Part shown: piece after piece, positions 17,521 through 25,135 of the stretch
Layout of the letters: each line of letters opens with the position of its first letter
How positions within the stretch are numbered: the first letter of the stretch is position 1
From: DATASD01 sp035478835
GTDB taxonomy: Bacteria; Patescibacteriota; Saccharimonadia; Saccharimonadales; UBA4665
Assembly: GCA_035478835.1 (NCBI GenBank)
Contig: DATIJH010000009.1
Location: 248,001 to 312,000 of the forward strand
Direction: 5' to 3'
DNA length: 64,000 nt
Notes under the pieces: model-generated
Seen by the model: the letters and a program-made list of their open reading frames with translations, nothing else
Told to the model about the DNA's origin: nothing
Databases searched by the model: none
Translations under genes and position numbers: made by a program

Positions 17521-18728
17521 GCAAAAAAGCCATCGTCTTGTATTTGCACGTGCACCAGCCGTTTCGCGTACGTCATTACACCATCTTTGATGCCGGCGTC
17601 AATCACAACTACTTTGACGCACCGTACGATGAACGCACCAGCAACGAACGCATCATCCACAAAGTTGCCGAAAAATCATACTTGCCCACCAACCGCTACC
17701 TGCTTGAACTCCTGCGCAAATATCCGGAATTTAAGCTGAGCCTGTCAATTACTGGCACCGTTATTGAGCAGCTGGAGCGCTGGGCGCCGCACGTGCTCGA
17801 ATCCTTCCGCGAACTTACCCGCACCGGCCGCGTCGAAATCGTTGCCGAAACCTACCACCACAGCCTGGCGTTCTTTTACTCGCGCAGCGAATTCGAAACC
17901 CAAGTCCGTATGCACCGCGAAAAGGTCCAGCAAGTCTTTGGCCAAACGCCGCAAGTCTTCCGTAACACCGAGCTTTCATACAACAACGATGTCGCCTACT
18001 GGGCCGACAAAGCCGGCTACAAAGGCATCCTTACCGAAGGCTGGGACAAAGTGCTCGGCTGGCGCAGCCCCAACTATGTGTACCGCCCAGCTTACACCGA
18101 AAACATCCGCGTCCTCATGAAGAACTACAAGCTCAGCGACGACATTGCCTTCCGTTTTGGTGACCGCGACTGGAGCGAGTGGCCGCTCACCGCAAATAAA
18201 TTCTCGCACTGGCTCAGCGAAACCGGTGACGCCACCAACTTCAATCTGTTTATGGACTACGAAACATTTGGCGAGCACCAATGGAGCGAGTCTGGCATCT
18301 TCGACTTTTTGCAGCATTTGCCCGGCGAGTGGCTCAAAAACCCGGAGCACACCTTTATGACCGTCAGCGAAACCATCGACAGTTTTGAGCCCGCCGACCA
18401 AGTCGACGTGCCGCAAACCATCACCTGGGCCGACACCGAGCGCGACCTCAGCGCCTGGCTCGGCAACAGCATGCAAACGTCGGCAATTTTGGAGCTATAT
18501 GCGCTTGAATCGGCAATTTTAAACACCAACGACCTAGCGCTCATCGAAGACTGGCGCCGCCTGCAAACTTCCGACCACTTTTATTACATGTGCACCAAGT
18601 GGTTTAACGACGGCGACATCCACGCCTACTTTAGCCCGTACGAAAATCCGTACGACGCCTTTGTGGCTTTCATGAACACCTATCACGATCTCAAGTTCCG
18701 GTTAAGCGAAAAGGGTGTGGAGGTATAA
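17517..18728 (+). CDS. Glycoside hydrolase family 57 (alpha-amylase/branching-type)
   Basis: 403 residues with all GH57 landmarks: LYLHVHQPFR at residues 8-17, ETYHHSLAF, the nucleophile Glu in FRNTELSYNND, and the acid Asp in FMDYETFGEHQW. GH57 enzymes hydrolyse or transfer alpha-1,4-glucans. It lies between a GT4 synthase and a GH15 glucoamylase, so together they can build, trim and degrade a glycogen-like polymer. No signal peptide; it acts in the cytoplasm. Confidence 0.9.
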   Translation: MSKKAIVLYLHVHQPFRVRHYTIFDAGVNHNYFDAPYDERTSNERIIHKVAEKSYLPTNRYLLELLRKYPEFKLSLSITGTVIEQLERWAPHVLESFRELTRTGRVEIVAETYHHSLAFFYSRSEFETQVRMHREKVQQVFGQTPQVFRNTELSYNNDVAYWADKAGYKGILTEGWDKVLGWRSPNYVYRPAYTENIRVLMKNYKLSDDIAFRFGDRDWSEWPLTANKFSHWLSETGDATNFNLFMDYETFGEHQWSESGIFDFLQHLPGEWLKNPEHTFMTVSETIDSFEPADQVDVPQTITWADTERDLSAWLGNSMQTSAILELYALESAILNTNDLALIEDWRRLQTSDHFYYMCTKWFNDGDIHAYFSPYENPYDAFVAFMNTYHDLKFRLSEKGVEV

Positions 18729-18731
18729 AAT

Positions 18732-20666
18732 ATGGGGCGGCCAGTCGTCTTAAGTAATGGGCAATTGTTCGTGGGACTCGACGAAATGGGCCACGTGCAC
18801 GATTTTTATTATCCGTATGTTGGCCTCGACAACCTGGCAAACGCCCGCAGCACGCAGCACAAAATCGGCGTGTGGGTTGACGGCACATTCCATTGGATGG
18901 CCGATGGCACCTGGAAAATTACGGTTGATTTTGAGCCCGACGCGCTCGTAAGCACCATTAAGGCCGAATCCGACGCGCTGCAGTTGACGCTCGAACTCAT
19001 TGACTTCGTTGATACCGATTACAATGCCTTTATCCGTCGCGTGCGCATAACCAATAACTCCGATGCCGAGCGCGATATCCGGCTCTTTATGCATCAAGTC
19101 TTTCAAATTTCCCGCGCCGGCCGAGCCGACACCGCTATGTTCGTGCCGGACGATGACTATATTTTGGACTACAAAGGCCGCTGCTGTTTGCTGATAGCCG
19201 GCAAATTTACCGACCACGGCAGCTTCGACCAATACGCCGTGGGTAATTATGCCATCGAGGGCAAGGACGGCACCTTCCGCGATGCCGAAGACGGCGAGCT
19301 GTCCGGCAACGCCATCGAGCACGGTGGCGTAGATTCCGTGCTGCGTTTTCGTCGCGTAACGCCGGGCCATCAGTCATTCGAGGTTGATTACTGGGTCGTG
19401 GCCGCCGACAGCCAAAGCGACGCCCAGGTTATCCACACCAAGCTCAAATATTATCCGATCGACGACCGCCTGCACTTGGCGCGCGACCACTGGCAACAAT
19501 GGCTTGCCGCCAGCAGCGAGCAGTTTAAAAAAATTCCGGAGCAGTATCTGGTGCCGGTCAAAAAAAGCATGCTCATCATTAAGGCACACTGCGACGAGCG
19601 CGGCTCTATCCTAGCCAGTGGCGACTCCAGCATCTTTAACTTTGGCCGCGACTACTACTGTTACTGCTGGCCGCGCGACGCAGCATACGCCGTCTGGCCG
19701 CTCATACGCCTTGGCCAATTCGAAGAGGCCAAAAAGTTCTTCTTGTTCGCGCGCGACACCATGCACCGCGACGGCTACCTCATGCACAAATACCAGCCGG
19801 ACCGCGCCATCGGCAGCACCTGGCATCCGTTAGTGCACGGCCGCCACAAAGAGCTCGCCATTCAAGAAGACGAAACCGCCATCGTCGTCTACATGCTTGG
19901 CGAATACTACCGCGCCAGCAAAGACGTCGCCTTTATCGAGAGCTTTTACGACACTTTTATTGCCCGCTGCGCCGCGTTCATGGCCAATTTTATCGATGCC
20001 GCCACTGGTTTGCCGCACGCCAGCTACGACCTGTGGGAGCAAAAATTCCTGACATCGACATACACGGTTTGTACCGTAATTGCCGCGCTCGAGACCGCAA
20101 CCGAGCTCGCCACAGCCCTCAACCACCCCGACGACGCCGTACACTGGCAGCATGCTGCCGAGAAAATCCGCGCCGGCCTTGGCAGTCTGTATCATCCGGA
20201 CGGTTACTACCGAAAAGGCTTCTTGCTGCAGGAAAACGGCGACTTGCAGTACGACGACACGCTCGACGCCTCCAACTTTTACGGACCGTACATGTTTGGC
20301 AAACTGCCCATGAGCGACACGACGCTCATATCTACGCTCGATCAGGTTGTTGGGCGGCTTCACAATAGTTCACCCATTGGCGGTGTCATCCGTTTTGAGC
20401 ACGATGATTACTTCTTATCAAAGGCGCAGTACAAGGGGAATCCGTGGATCGTTTGCACTGAATGGCTGGCGCAGTATTACATCAGCACCGGCGAAGTCGA
20501 AAAAGCCAAGGAGCTCATGCAGTGGGTGCTTGATCGCCGGCAGTACAGCGGCGTTTTGAGCGAGCAGTTTGACCCGGACAACGGCTTTGCACTAAGTGTC
20601 ACGCCGCTTGTATGGAGCCACGCCGAGCTCATTAACACAGTGCTCGATCTGGCGAAGATCGAATAA
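18732..20666 (+). CDS. Glycoside hydrolase family 15 (glucoamylase/trehalase-like)
   Basis: 644 residues. An N-terminal super-beta-sandwich (about residues 1-250) precedes an (alpha/alpha)6 barrel with CWPRDAAYAVWPLIRLG, IQEDETAIVV and the catalytic-base region LSEQFDPDNG with SHAEL near the end. The family releases glucose from alpha-glucan ends or splits trehalose. GTGGAGGT overlaps the preceding stop and serves as its ribosome binding site. It is the last gene of the cluster and is followed by a terminator. Confidence 0.9.
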   Translation: MGRPVVLSNGQLFVGLDEMGHVHDFYYPYVGLDNLANARSTQHKIGVWVDGTFHWMADGTWKITVDFEPDALVSTIKAESDALQLTLELIDFVDTDYNAFIRRVRITNNSDAERDIRLFMHQVFQISRAGRADTAMFVPDDDYILDYKGRCCLLIAGKFTDHGSFDQYAVGNYAIEGKDGTFRDAEDGELSGNAIEHGGVDSVLRFRRVTPGHQSFEVDYWVVAADSQSDAQVIHTKLKYYPIDDRLHLARDHWQQWLAASSEQFKKIPEQYLVPVKKSMLIIKAHCDERGSILASGDSSIFNFGRDYYCYCWPRDAAYAVWPLIRLGQFEEAKKFFLFARDTMHRDGYLMHKYQPDRAIGSTWHPLVHGRHKELAIQEDETAIVVYMLGEYYRASKDVAFIESFYDTFIARCAAFMANFIDAATGLPHASYDLWEQKFLTSTYTVCTVIAALETATELATALNHPDDAVHWQHAAEKIRAGLGSLYHPDGYYRKGFLLQENGDLQYDDTLDASNFYGPYMFGKLPMSDTTLISTLDQVVGRLHNSSPIGGVIRFEHDDYFLSKAQYKGNPWIVCTEWLAQYYISTGEVEKAKELMQWVLDRRQYSGVLSEQFDPDNGFALSVTPLVWSHAELINTVLDLAKIE

Positions 20667-20688
20667 CTTTGCGCGGCCTCAAACGGAG

Positions 20689-20728
20689 CTACAAAATAAC
20701 CGCCCTGATATGAGCGGTTATTTTGTAG
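20689..20728. terminator. Bidirectional terminator between GH15 gene and rpmG
   Basis: CTACAAAATAACCGC pairs perfectly with GCGGTTATTTTGTAG around a ten-base loop. A and T tracts in the stem serve both converging genes. Confidence 0.85.
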
Positions 20729-20744
20729 TTTGCCGTAAGGCAGC

Positions 20745-20942
20745 CTATTTTTTGACTTCGTTGCGGCCCAAGTTTTTCTTGGTCTCGGTGAACTTTACGT
20801 GTCGGCGCAGCTTTGGGCTGTATTTGCGCAAAGTGAGCTTTTCAGGCGTGTTCATGGTATTTTTGGTCGTGTAATAGATGCGCTCGCCAGATTCTTCGCT
20901 GACCAAGCCGATGATTTTACGCTTCTCGCCTTTTTTTGCCAT
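20745..20942 (-). CDS. rpmG: 50S ribosomal protein L33
   Basis: The 65-residue basic protein contains KIIGLVSEESGERIYYTTKN and TLRKYSPKLRRHVKFTE, diagnostic of bL33. It has no cysteine, so this is the zinc-free form. It lies downstream of the Thr-Tyr-Thr tRNA cluster on the same strand, which is its usual neighbourhood in many bacteria. Confidence 0.95.
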   Translation of the reverse strand: MAKKGEKRKIIGLVSEESGERIYYTTKNTMNTPEKLTLRKYSPKLRRHVKFTETKKNLGRNEVKK

Positions 20943-21008
20943 AAATAAAAATTACCTTTTATAATTCAATCTTTATCATTTTAACAGATATAAAGTGGGT
21001 TGTAAACA

Positions 21009-21497
21009 CTAACTTCGATGCTGCGCGTTGAGCTGTTGCGCGCCATCCTGTAGATCGCCCAATAATCTATTTATGTCAGGGGTATCAAGTGACGACCTAA
21101 CGTTGTGCATAATGCTCCAGTAACTGACATCTGTTGCAGAAATGCGGTATTCGAGCAGCGGGCGCACCTGCTGCTCATCGTCACCGCCCGTTTTATCGAC
21201 GTCGCGCCAGACGAGCACGTTAGCAACGAGCGGATTGTTATTTTGATTTTCTCTGCAGAGACCCGCACGTGACATCCGCCACTCGAGCGAAAGGCCGTCC
21301 ATGTATGGAGTTTTGATGCTCGCTACGTTATTTACGGGGCCAGTTACCGACGCTTCGAAGTCGGGTTGCTGGATAGTGACCCATTTTGCAATTATCGAAT
21401 CGGTAAAGGCTAGCAAGCCGTGACAAGCGGCGCCATACTCTGGGTCACTTGGCTTTGGGCGTTCCCGTGGCAAAAGTTGCTGTTCTATGAATTTCAT
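21009..21497 (-). CDS. Hypothetical protein in tRNA-rpmG interval
   Basis: 162 residues, soluble, no recognised domain. It is rich in Asp/Asn/Gln with predicted mixed strands and helices. It sits between tRNA-Thr(GGT) and rpmG, the place occupied by tuf and tRNA-Trp in the ancestral order. No ribosome binding site is visible and only a weak TACACA hexamer lies six bases before the ATG. Confidence 0.5.
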   Translation of the reverse strand: MKFIEQQLLPRERPKPSDPEYGAACHGLLAFTDSIIAKWVTIQQPDFEASVTGPVNNVASIKTPYMDGLSLEWRMSRAGLCRENQNNNPLVANVLVWRDVDKTGGDDEQQVRPLLEYRISATDVSYWSIMHNVRSSLDTPDINRLLGDLQDGAQQLNAQHRS

Positions 21498-21550
21498 AAT
21501 TGTTGTGTAGTAAAAAGCCTGCGTGGGAGCAGACTCTTATTATTCGTTGC

Positions 21551-21625
21551 TGGAGCCGAAGACGAGGATTGAACTCGTGACCCCCGCCTTACCATGGCGA
21601 TGCTCTACCACTGAGCTACTTCGGC
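21551..21625 (-). tRNA. tRNA-Thr (anticodon GGT)
   Basis: Acceptor GCCGAAG pairs with CTTCGGC, discriminator T, and CCA is encoded. The anticodon loop ATGGTAA sits on stem TCGCC/GGCGG. The T-arm has TTCAATC. The anticodon GGT reads ACC/ACU. Confidence 0.93.
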
Positions 21626-21652
21626 ACGTCGGACAGTTGGACCTTCCAATAT

Positions 21653-21737
21653 TGGTGCAGGGAGAGGGATTCGAACCCCCCAAGGCTGAGCCAGATGATT
21701 TACAGACACCCGTGTTTGACCGCTTCACTATCCCTGC
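21653..21737 (-). tRNA. tRNA-Tyr (anticodon GTA)
   Basis: Acceptor GCAGGGA/TCCCTGC, discriminator A, encoded CCA, and a long variable arm (TGGCTCAGCC) as in bacterial class II tRNA-Tyr. The anticodon loop is CTGTAAA. The anticodon stem GGTGT/TCATC has a T-T mismatch next to the loop and one G-T pair. Confidence 0.9.
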
Positions 21738-21761
21738 ATGGAGTATATTGTACCAGAAAAT

Positions 21762-21859
21762 CTTGGAGCCGACAGAGGCAAAAAGCCAAAGTCTTGGCTT
21801 TTTGTAGACGCGAGCGAAGCGTCGATGCAAAAAGCTGTTTCACTTGGAGCCGACAGAGG
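21762..21859 (-). repeat. 17-nt direct repeat of tRNA-Thr 3' end
   Basis: CTTGGAGCCGACAGAGG occurs at 21762-21778 and again at 21843-21859, where it forms the 3' end of tRNA-Thr(TGT). The copies are 81 bases apart in the same orientation and bracket a terminator hairpin plus a GACGC/GCGTC hairpin. It may be an attachment-site remnant or a local duplication. Confidence 0.7.
21779..21804. terminator. Terminator-like hairpin between tRNA-Thr and tRNA-Tyr
   Basis: CAAAAAGCCAA-AGTC-TTGGCTTTTTG is a perfect 11-bp stem with A/T tracts on both sides. On the minus strand it follows tRNA-Thr(TGT) and precedes tRNA-Tyr, so it could separate or attenuate them. Confidence 0.7.
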
Positions 21860-21920
21860 GATTCGAACCCACGACCCGCTGTTTACAAAACAGCCGCTCT
21901 AGCCACTGAGCTATGTCGGC
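21845..21920 (-). tRNA. tRNA-Thr (anticodon TGT)
   Basis: Acceptor GCCGACA/TGTCGGC, discriminator T, encoded CCA. The anticodon loop TTTGTAA sits on the perfect stem GCTGT/ACAGC. It is first in the tRNA cluster and lies directly behind a strong promoter. Confidence 0.93.
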
Positions 21921-21940
21921 AGATTGCCAAGTACCGGTGT

Positions 21941-21969
21941 ATTTTAGCAGAATTTACCGCTTGTGACAA
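21941..21969 (-). promoter_or_regulatory. Promoter of tRNA cluster
   Basis: TTGTCA (complement of 21964-21969), a 17-base spacer, and TAAAAT (complement of 21941-21946). +1 is near 21934, 14 bases before the mature tRNA-Thr. Confidence 0.75.
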
Positions 21970-21982
21970 TAGAAGTAGTTGA

Positions 21983-22363
21983 CTATCTAGCAGTTGCCAA
22001 CTGTACGATTAGCCCTACAACTAGAACTACGGTCAGAATGACTAACCCAACAGTCAGAATGACGATACGCTTAGTGAGTTTTATTAGAGTCTGCGTTTGG
22101 GTAGAGGCTTCAAAGCTCAAGCCCTTAATGGACTTTGTTAGGGAGATCAACTCCTTTGTTTGAGCTGACGATTCGTGGTTGAATTCCTGCAGCTTATTTA
22201 TAAGATTACCGATCTCGCCTTCAACCCGTGCATTGGACTCAATCAACTTAGCGTTCGACCTAATTACGTAGCTATCGCCTAGTCGCATGTTGTTTTTCGC
22301 GTTAGTTGCAAGTTCCTCGGTTTCCCGGATAAGTTGTTGCTGAGATTTCCTGTCGAGATTCAC
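21983..22363 (-). CDS. Small coiled-coil protein with C-terminal membrane helix
   Basis: 126 residues from a GTG start. The first 95 residues are helical, polar and heptad-like with many Asn/Gln/Ser/Thr. The last 26 residues form a hydrophobic helix (IVILTVGLVILTVVLVVGLI), a tail anchor. Base composition is lower in GC than its neighbours, which suggests recent gain. Function unknown. Confidence 0.55.
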   Translation of the reverse strand: MNLDRKSQQQLIRETEELATNAKNNMRLGDSYVIRSNAKLIESNARVEGEIGNLINKLQEFNHESSAQTKELISLTKSIKGLSFEASTQTQTLIKLTKRIVILTVGLVILTVVLVVGLIVQLATAR

Positions 22364-22409
22364 AATAAATGCTCTATTCTAGCGCAAAGCTACGCTTGAT
22401 TGAAATGCT

Positions 22410-22670
22410 TCAGTTTCTGAACTCGTCTCTGTGCTCTAATGCGAGATCATTGAGTCTGGCTAGCTGCTCAGAGGTTAGTGGCTTAACAGTTACGAGCTTC
22501 GTAACCAAGCCCGTGTCGCTAGGCCAGGGTTGAATTTTCTCAATATCCAGCCTAACGTTGTGCCATATAATGTAGTCCAGCTTTAGGCCTTCTGAAAGCT
22601 CTTGCTCAGTTGAGCCTTCGGCAATCCAGAGTCTCATACCATTTGCGGTGTTTTGTGGACGTATGATCAT
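22410..22670 (-). CDS. Hypothetical protein, 86 residues
   Basis: The open frame extends to a GTG at 22706, but a TATACT hexamer (22677-22682, complement) inside that extension ends six bases before the ATG at 22670, so I choose the shorter form starting MIIRPQNTANG. It is a soluble, mixed alpha/beta protein without a recognised domain. GC is lower than average, like the preceding small gene. Confidence 0.5.
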   Translation of the reverse strand: MIIRPQNTANGMRLWIAEGSTEQELSEGLKLDYIIWHNVRLDIEKIQPWPSDTGLVTKLVTVKPLTSEQLARLNDLALEHRDEFRN

Positions 22671-22727
22671 ATAGACAGTATACTCTGTTCGGCTTCTGGT
22701 CGCCACTGCTTAAGGCGGCTCTATTTT

Positions 22728-23381
22728 TTAAACCACGACGCGGCGGGGGCGCATCATGCGCTTGGGGCGGCCGTCGGGGACGATGAGTTTTTTGAGCTTC
22801 TGCCCGATCATATCCGCCTGGGCTTGCATGCCGCGCGACTCGTAAGCGTGCTGCAACAGCGCATAGGTTTCTTTGTTGGGCTCGAGCTCGGCCGCTTTTT
22901 CGAGCGATTGGAACATCATTTTTTCGTTGCCGAGCTTTTCCTGTACCTTGGCGTAAGCAACGTGGCGGGCGGCCAAAGAATCCTCGAGTTTTAATGCTTG
23001 TTCAAAAGCGATCGCGGCTTTTTCGTAGTTCTCGGTTTCATAATAAATGAGGCCGAGGTTGTGCAGGCTCGAAGGCGTGGCCTCGATGCTCGAGGCAATC
23101 TCGAAGCAGTCGATCGCGTCGCGGTATTCCTTTTGTTTGGCGTACAAAATGCCGAGGCGGTTATATGCGGCGGCGTTCTTTTCGTCGATTTTAAGAATGG
23201 TCAGTAGTGCTTTTTCGGCGCGCAAAAAGCGGTTTTCGCGCATACCCTGGTGCGCGATGTCCCATAGCTTGCCGAGGCGATCGCCGATTTTACGCGAAGC
23301 ACCGGCGAACTCGTCGTCGTGGATTTTGGCGTTGTGATATGCCAGCCAGCCAAACCCGACAATAAATACCAACTCGTACAT
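22728..23381 (-). CDS. Membrane-anchored TPR protein
   Basis: 217 residues. A short N-terminal hydrophobic segment (LVFIVGFGWLAY) is followed by at least three tetratricopeptide repeats between residues 60 and 190, with consensus positions such as AAAYNRLGILYAKQKEY and SSLHNLGLIYYETENY. A basic C-terminus ends the protein. TPRs scaffold protein complexes; the partner is unknown. TATAAT lies ten bases before the ATG, so the message has almost no leader. It follows holB on the same strand. Confidence 0.8.
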   Translation of the reverse strand: MYELVFIVGFGWLAYHNAKIHDDEFAGASRKIGDRLGKLWDIAHQGMRENRFLRAEKALLTILKIDEKNAAAYNRLGILYAKQKEYRDAIDCFEIASSIEATPSSLHNLGLIYYETENYEKAAIAFEQALKLEDSLAARHVAYAKVQEKLGNEKMMFQSLEKAAELEPNKETYALLQHAYESRGMQAQADMIGQKLKKLIVPDGRPKRMMRPRRVVV

Positions 23382-23404
23382 AACTAGGGTTATTATAGCA
23401 AACT

Positions 23405-24271
23405 TTACAAGGCAAGCATAAGATTTGTGAATACGAGCTTGGCGTTGGCGTTCCGCGCGAGTGCCGTTCGGGCGGCGTATGCGGCGGCGATAATGTTATG
23501 CCACTGTTTAATCTTGGCCGGCGCAGCGGTTTTAGCGGCTTGAGCGAGTCCGGTTTCGGCGATTTGCTGCAACGCGGCGAGCACGTATGTGGCCTCGTCC
23601 TTCTTTTTGCTGAGCGCATCGACCATGGCGAGGCGTTCAAATACGGGCTTTTGTAGGATGTCTTTAGCCTGATTGACAGCGGTGATGAGCGGGTGATTTT
23701 GCTCCTCGGCCAGCAGCGCGTGCATGAGGCCGGGCCGGCCGCCGCTCAAAAAATAAGCTTTGTTGACTGCGTCCTCGGGATACTGGGCGCTGAAATGGGC
23801 ACGGATTTGCTGCTCATCTGGCGTTTGTATCGCAAGCGCTTGCACGCGCGACATGATCGTTGGCAGCAGCGCCCGCTCGCTCTCGACCGTCAGGATCACA
23901 ATCGTGTCGCTCGGCGGCTCTTCCAGAAGCTTCAAAAAAGCATTCTGCGCCTCGGTAGTCATTTTTTCGGCGGCGAGCACTATAATTGCGCGGCGGATCG
24001 TGCCCTTCCCGGTTGTTTTGAGCTGCGTAAAATGCTGCAGTTCGCGAATGTGCTCGATCTGAATGGTTTGATCGGCGTCGTTGAGCAGCAAAAAATATGG
24101 ATAGTTGGTGAGATCGTCCGGCTCTATATGCAAAATTTCTGCGGCGAGCTGCACGGCAAGTGTGCGCTTGCCACTGCCCACGGCGGCGATAATAGCCATA
24201 GCCTGGGCGGGATTGTTGCCGGCTCGCAGCAGCTGCTCGGCGGTTTTAGTGTGGAGAACAAGCGCGTCCAT
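23405..24271 (-). CDS. holB: DNA polymerase III delta'-type clamp-loader subunit
   Basis: 288 residues from the ATG that overlaps the rluD stop (TGATG). The AAA+ domain has a P-loop-like AAVGSGKRTLA, the helix TTEAQNAFLKLLEEPP, and SRVQAL in place of the usual SRC sensor. The C-terminal helical collar is short. It loads the sliding clamp together with DnaX. A perfect TATAAT (24278-24283, complement) lies within the end of rluD, six bases before this ATG, so holB can also be made from its own leaderless transcript. Confidence 0.8.
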   Translation of the reverse strand: MDALVLHTKTAEQLLRAGNNPAQAMAIIAAVGSGKRTLAVQLAAEILHIEPDDLTNYPYFLLLNDADQTIQIEHIRELQHFTQLKTTGKGTIRRAIIVLAAEKMTTEAQNAFLKLLEEPPSDTIVILTVESERALLPTIMSRVQALAIQTPDEQQIRAHFSAQYPEDAVNKAYFLSGGRPGLMHALLAEEQNHPLITAVNQAKDILQKPVFERLAMVDALSKKKDEATYVLAALQQIAETGLAQAAKTAAPAKIKQWHNIIAAAYAARTALARNANAKLVFTNLMLAL

Positions 24272-25134
24272 CACTTCATTATATCTGAAAATTCAGGTGG
24301 CAGCGGCGCGGTGAAAGTGCGGCGTTCGCGGTTCGGCAGTGTGATTTCGAGCTCGCGCGCATGTAAAAATAGTCGGTCGGCGGGCGCGCCGTTATATAAT
24401 GTGTCGCCGACGATTGGGTGGCCGATGTGTGCTAAATGCACGCGCAGCTGGTGGGTGCGGCCGGTTTCGGGTTTGAGTTCGAGTAAGCTGTAAGTGGCGT
24501 TGCTGCCGATGATTTTGTAATGCGTGACCGCGGATTTGCCATTTGGACCCACGCGGAATGTGGCCGGCGCCTTGGGGTTGCGCTCGATGGGCATGTCAAT
24601 GACGGCCTCGGCCGGATCAAGCGTGCCCCGCACTACGGCGTTGTATGTCTTTTTGACTTTGCGCTGCGAGAATTGTTTTTGCAAAAAGCTGAGCGCCGCC
24701 GATGTTTTGGCGCAGATAATTACACCGCTGGTGGCGCGGTCGAGCCGGTGCACAATGCCGGCGCGTTCGCCCATCAAACCGTCTTCGCTGATATGTTTGC
24801 GCACAAAAGTCGCCACCGTTGCCTCGGGGTTAAACGCGCCCTTGCTGTGCGTCAGCACGCCGACCGGCTTGTTGAGGACCAGGCAATCATCGTCCTCGTA
24901 TAAAATTGGCAGGTCGATGTGCGGGATGACGCTGAGCTGGGCCAGGTCGTAATCTACGGTTATGACGTCGCCGGCGCGCACTTTGTAACCCGGTTTAGTC
25001 GGTTTACTTTGCACGGTTACTTTGCCCTGCTCGCACAGTTTTTGAATAAAGGCGCGGCTGAGCTGCGGCATGGCTTCGCCGATCGCTACATCCAAGCGAG
25101 TGCCGATGTTGGTTTCATCTGCAATTACTTGCAT
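24271..25134 (-). CDS. rluD: RluD-family 23S rRNA pseudouridine synthase
   Basis: 287 residues. An N-terminal S4 RNA-binding domain (residues 1-65) with RLDVAIGEAMPQLSRAFIQ leads into the synthase core with the catalytic Asp132 in HRLDRATSGV. LLELKPETGRTHQLRVHL and GHPIVGDTLY follow. The enzyme isomerises uridines in helix 69 of 23S rRNA. It starts one base after the trpS stop and overlaps holB, so trpS-rluD-holB form an operon. Confidence 0.9.
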   Translation of the reverse strand: MQVIADETNIGTRLDVAIGEAMPQLSRAFIQKLCEQGKVTVQSKPTKPGYKVRAGDVITVDYDLAQLSVIPHIDLPILYEDDDCLVLNKPVGVLTHSKGAFNPEATVATFVRKHISEDGLMGERAGIVHRLDRATSGVIICAKTSAALSFLQKQFSQRKVKKTYNAVVRGTLDPAEAVIDMPIERNPKAPATFRVGPNGKSAVTHYKIIGSNATYSLLELKPETGRTHQLRVHLAHIGHPIVGDTLYNGAPADRLFLHARELEITLPNRERRTFTAPLPPEFSDIMK

Positions 25135-25135
25135 G

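Noticed and set aside
21779..21804. A missed tRNA-Gly between tRNA-Thr and tRNA-Tyr
   Set aside because: The gap is about 105 bases and contains only a terminator hairpin, a GACGC/GCGTC hairpin and the 17-nt tRNA fragment; no cloverleaf can be drawn.
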